NCBI GenBank assembly: GCA_001953115.1
Contig: LSSL01005174.1
Location: 1 to 12,785, forward strand
Length of the DNA stretch: 12,785 nucleotides
Direction: 5' to 3'
Origin: Smittium mucronatum
Taxonomy: Eukaryota > Kickxellomycota > Harpellomycetes > Harpellales > Legeriomycetaceae
In this document: in pieces, positions 8,325 through 12,785 of the stretch
How the letters are laid out: the number at the start of each line of letters is the position of its first letter
Numbering within the stretch: the first letter of the stretch is position 1
Program-made: the position numbers and the translations under genes
The notes under the pieces: model-generated
The model's database searches: none
What the model was told of the DNA's origin: nothing
Seen by the model: the letters and a program-made list of their open reading frames with translations, nothing else

Positions 8325-8609
8325 ATGGAGAAAAAAATTACTGTTCAGCTGAAAATTAAGAAAATTCCCGTCAATCTTAATTGGAATCAAGAAGAAAAAA
8401 TGGGTGAGATGTATGGATATTCGAATAATATTAATACTTTATGCAATATTGTGACATCTAAATTTCTTATCAATTCATTTTCAAATTTGGAAAATATTAA
8501 TATTAATTATAAATCTATATCAGTTCAAGGAGGCTATCTCTTCATTATAGCAGGATTTACACAAATATCCTTAAAGTTATATAAGCTTAATTTTTTTTAC
8601 CAAAAATAA
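8325..8609 (+). CDS. hypothetical small protein, 94 codons (doubtful)
   Basis: This is the longest ATG-initiated reading frame in the window and resembles no family I recognise. It encodes a Lys/Asn/Ile-rich protein with a charged start (MEKKITVQLKIKKIP), a Trp at about residue 19, and a short hydrophobic patch near residues 70-82 (YLFIIAGFTQISL), which is too weak to call a membrane helix. Points in favour are G+C of about 24% overall and 28% in the first half, against about 20% around it. There is also an ATG in reasonable context (GACAATGG) and a TATA tract ending about 28 bases upstream. Points against are that random sequence of this composition can produce frames of nearly this length, that no neighbouring gene supports it, and that codon use simply follows base composition. 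A GTGAG at 8404-8408 could be a 5' splice site, so it might also be a first exon or a decayed gene fragment. Confidence 0.2.
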   Translation: MEKKITVQLKIKKIPVNLNWNQEEKMGEMYGYSNNINTLCNIVTSKFLINSFSNLENININYKSISVQGGYLFIIAGFTQISLKLYKLNFFYQK

Positions 8610-11600
8610 TTATTATAGGAAATATATTTAGTTTTTAGAAGTTTTGAAAAATGAGCTAAAAAAATAATAAGTGTTGGGAGGTAGCATAATTTATGGAAGA
8701 CTTATAATAGGATATGAAAAAAATATATAAAATCTTTGAAAAAAATTTGAAAATGAAATATTTTTGGTATCAATGGTTGAAAATAATAATAATTATATCT
8801 ACTAAACTGAGATAATAAACATTTAAATGATGCGAATGTATATTTTTAAGCTATAAAAGCTCCTAAATCTAAGATAATTACTAAAAATACAAATATTTAT
8901 TAATTTATAAATGATATAAAATATCAAAAACTTAATTAAAAATAAAGAAAAGAAAATAAATATTACTTTAATAACTGCTCTAATCGGATTGATCTATTTG
9001 GTGCTTTCTTTATTTAAACTAATAATCCTTTAGAAAATTTCAATAAGGCTATCAATAAAAAATACACAGAGTGGTATAGATTTATATGTAATTAAGTTTA
9101 TATATCTTTCAAAGATAAAAATTGTTGAAACAGAGATTTTTTATGTCACAAATTTAAATGATATCGATTGCTGTGAGATTAATGAGGAAAAATTAAAGCT
9201 ATTAGGTTAATTTTTTTAACAGAGCACTTGAAAGTAATTTTTTTCTTAGTTTCAAGCTCATAATTTTCTACTTTAAATGAAAAAATATTAAAATTTTCTT
9301 TGAAAACAAAAAAAAATTCAACCTAGACTCAATGGATTTTTTTTTATAAAAAAAATATAAAATGTAATGTAGATATGTTATTTTCATTTTATTAATTCTT
9401 AAAAAAGAAAAAAATGCTTGCATGTTTACATACTCCCTTGTAAAACCAAAAAAAATGTTATGATAAATATATCACTTATTTGGACAAGAGAAATAAAGGA
9501 AGACAAAAAAAAAACAAAAAAAAACGTCTGAATTATGATAATTAATAATCATTTTTTTGATTTTTTCTAAATAAAGTTATTATTAATGAATTTTAAACCA
9601 CATGAAATATACCTTATATTTTGGATTTTAAAATAATAGAGATATTTTTCATTATATTCTTTCCTTTTATTTTTCGATTCAAAATTTATAAAGGGATGGT
9701 TAAATATGGGATTCCATAAACTTAAGAGCCTAAAGATTAAAAAAAATTTCTACGTACTTCCATTTCATAGTTTATTATTGGAAAGATGATTTTTTTATGA
9801 TTTTACAAGTCAGAAATTATTAAAAATATAAATAAATAGCATACGAGTAATCCAAAAAAGACGAGTTTCTTTAAATAATACTTAATTTATTTAAAATTAT
9901 CATTAAAAAGACTTCTTTTTATTTAAAGACCTATGAAAAATTAGCTGATATAAGGGAAATTATTATTAGGCCTAAATTTTGGATTTATTTTTTTATTAGT
10001 GGAAATAACATCAACAAATCCTGAGTTTCCATTTATATCGATAAAAATGACACTAAGATTTTTTTATTTTTCAAATATCGCACTATTTAAGCCGAGTCAT
10101 TATGGATTAAAAGATAAATAGTTTTAAAAACATTTTTCTTTAACAATTTATAATCGATTTTTTATAGATTTATATTTAATAATACCTTCACTATCGCCTA
10201 AAGAAATCCTGAAAAATTTTCTCTCCGTAATAATTTTAAAAAAATCAAAATCTGATGGGCTAAAAACTAATAATTGCTGAATTTTTTAGTCAAAAGTTCC
10301 CATTCAAATTTCTTTTTAAGCGAAAATAATTAAAACTGATCAATATAAACCAACCCGTTCATAAAAAAATTGATGATAGAATTTGGTTTTTTTTAGTTAT
10401 TGGTGTAGTTTGTTGACGAAAACATGAGGTTATATATATATTTTTTATTTTGAGTTTTGATTCTCAATTTTTAAACAGTATAATAATTTTAAAACCCCAT
10501 TGAAAAAAAACGGGATGAATTTAGTCAAAAATGGCTAGGATTTTTTATTTAAATTGATTTAAATGACATGGATTCTGCTAAAAAAAATTAGAAAGAGATA
10601 TAATAGTTTTTAAAAAAATAATAAATTGAGATTAAATCTCAAAAATTTTAGGTTTCTTTTAGATACATGATTTTTTTTCGCTATTTAAACTATTTTAAAT
10701 AGGTTTTTCTCCTTCTAAAGCAATAAAGATAAAAAAATAAACTTTTTTAAAATCCATTTTTTGCATATATTTAATTCTAATTCTTTAATTTAAACTTAGA
10801 AATATTAAAAAATACTTTTGAAAATATTTAAGAATAGATGTTTCATTAAAATTACTACGGATTTTTCCCTTTCTTAGAGAGAATCTCTCAAAAATTTAAA
10901 GCTTAATTTTCAAAACAGAACTAAAATATTAAAATGGAAACCATATATATTAATTTATGGTGTATAACAAATTAATAATATTTTTAAAAAATGAATTATT
11001 TTCATTAAAAATTAATATGGCTAGAAAATGGGCTCACAATTAAAAATAAAATTTTGAATTTTTACTGATAATAAATATTGTAAATATTATTTTTATTTTA
11101 TTTTTAGTTTATTATATCATTTACCACCAAAATAACATTATTTTTCATTAAGAACTTATAGATCGAGAAATTTCAAAAAATATCCTGATACAGATAAAAA
11201 AATCCGAATTATTCATACTATTTCCATTTTTGATTCAGCTTAAGATGGAATTGATTGTAAAAATGATGTAAAAAATACTCTTAAGCTTGTAAAATACCTA
11301 TAAAAAAGATTTAATCTGTTTCTCATTCCAATTAAAGAATCTAAAAAACATTTTTAAAATAAAAATAATTCACTGGAAATCTTATCGTATGTATTTTATT
11401 ATTATTTTCATCAAAAGGTATATTTTAATTATTTTTAACCACCAAAGTGGCAAATGTAAATATTTTTGAACAGGAAAGGGTTTTTACCGATAAAAATACA
11501 TATTTTCTACTGCTAATACTGAAATATCAAGTCTATTTAAACATAATTATAAAAAATTATTCAATTAAAGATATATGGAGTAATGAAACTTTAAATGTAC

Positions 11601-12785
11601 CTTAAAGAAAATATTTAAAGATTTTATTTGCACATCGAAAAACTAGCTATGAATAAATTCAAGGGGAAGTTTTATAGACAAAATTTTAATCTAAAAAAAA
11701 TAAATAATTTAGCTATAAAAGCATTTCGAGGTTTTTATTGCATAGTTACGGGCTTTAAAAGGGGTTTTATTTTTATGATATCTTTAAAAAATGGCAGTTT
11801 TAACCAAGTTTAATTTATAATAAAGGTTTTTAAATCCAAATAATTTTACTGAAATACAAGATTTAATTTTTTGTAATTGCTTATAAATTCTAATTCAGAT
11901 TTAGTAATGGCTACTATTGAATATAAAAGAAATAATAATTAGTAAAATCACACTTAATAATTTATGCAAACAATAATTTCCGGTTAATTTATAATTTTTC
12001 TATAATAATTTTTCATTCTGCGCAAAAAATGATTCTAAAAAATATTTTAGATTATATTTGTCTTTTTCAGTTGTGCCTTAAGCTATTTAAAACGCATTTG
12101 AAGAAAAAAAAATCGCTTTTTGATGAGTTTTTGCAATCATAAATCATTCAATCTTCTTAAATTTAAGTCTTGGTATATAAATGATCATGTTATAATAATT
12201 TCGAAAAAAAATAATAGAAAATGATAGAAATTTTTTTTTAATTCATTTAATATATCATCAGAAAGAGATTGTCGTAAAATAATGTAGGTAAAACTTCTGA
12301 AGATATCAGAATCAAATTCTATTAATTTTAATTTAAGTTTGCTTATAAATATTTCTTAATGTATATTCTTAATTTAATGGATGTTTTATAATCCAGAAAT
12401 TTTTTTTCAATTACTAAAAAAACAATACCTTTTTTTTTCATTGCTAATCCTTCATTATAAATACTATTAACAATATTTAAAACATATTTAATTGTTATAA
12501 AACAATTTTTTATCAATTATATAATTATTTAATTCACAAAAACGAGATCTGATTATAATATAAACAGGTTATGAAAACAGAAATAAATTTAGGTATTTTT
12601 TTCACAGGTTTTCTATAACATACTCACTTTAAAATAAAAACTCCATCTAATTAATATTTTTTTATATTTTTGTTAGCTCAAATAAAGCTCTAATTGATTT
12701 CTGCCACAAAAATAAATTATAAATTTAAGCCAAATATAGCTTATAAAATAGCGTAAATGGATTTCTAATTCTTTCAATAAATTAC
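8610..12785. other. 4.2-kb AT-rich stretch without recognisable genes
   Basis: Stops are frequent in every frame, and the longest frame (11628-11813, 61 codons) opens only at TTG. No tRNA, rRNA or transposon feature is visible. Minor elements are A10-C-A9 at 9505-9524 flanked by AGAC and GTCT, and the GAGAGA-A-TCTCTC palindrome at 10877-10889. Introns could break a gene into exons too short to notice, but I find no patch of raised G+C or conserved-looking peptide to support that. Confidence 0.55.
10877..10889. repeat. 13-nt odd palindrome
   Basis: GAGAGA and TCTCTC are reverse complements around a central A. It is short and isolated, and is reported only because its G+C is high for this window. 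Confidence 0.5.

Noticed and set aside
11628..11813. 61-codon + strand reading frame
   Set aside because: It starts at TTG, leaves only 54 codons from the first ATG, and has no motif.
1..12785. Repeat-induced point mutation (RIP) of an old transposon as the source of the AT-richness
   Set aside because: No recognisable transposon remnant or terminal repeat is visible, and CpA/TpG words do not look selectively absent by eye. Computing TpA/ApT and (CpA+TpG)/(ApC+GpT) indices would decide it.

Overview
The window is a very AT-rich stretch (about 80% A+T, estimated by counting G+C in several sampled lines, not over the whole window). The only genes I can call with confidence are two tRNA genes on the + strand near the middle: tRNA-Phe(GAA) at 6192-6264 and tRNA-Leu(CAA) at 6267-6348. 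The tRNAs point to a eukaryotic nuclear genome. Neither encodes a 3' CCA, both have G at position 37 (bacterial tRNA-Phe normally has A37), both contain good Pol III A and B boxes, and a short T run follows the pair. The composition, long A/T homopolymers, an (ATA)n microsatellite and lack of long reading frames fit an AT-extreme lineage such as anaerobic chytrid fungi, dictyostelids, apicomplexans or some yeasts. The sequence alone does not let me choose among these.

Layout. From 1 to about 2080 there is no gene, but there is a marked cluster of A or T runs of 12 or more and two CTTTT-type pyrimidine tracts. From about 2080 to 6190 there is ordinary AT-rich non-coding DNA, with a 19-nt palindrome at 2322-2340 and a 21-bp tandem repeat at 5107-5157. 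The last 600 bases before the tRNAs are slightly richer in G+C and hold two small hairpins. From 6192 to 6348 lies the tRNA pair, separated by only 2 nt and with no T run between the genes, so it is probably read as one Pol III transcript ending at the T run from 6350. From 6354 to 8280 there is non-coding DNA with the (ATA)10 microsatellite at 7858-7887. At 8325-8609 there is a 94-codon ATG reading frame behind a TATA-like tract. It is the best protein candidate in the window, but weak. From 8610 to the end I see no gene.

No reading frame from a start codon exceeds 94 codons in any frame. No mobile element, CRISPR array, rRNA or recognised protein family is visible. I found no convincing undescribed system. 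The observations most worth a second look are the 2-nt tRNA-Phe/tRNA-Leu tandem, the lack of an intron in tRNA-Leu(CAA), and the size of the gene-poor block around them.
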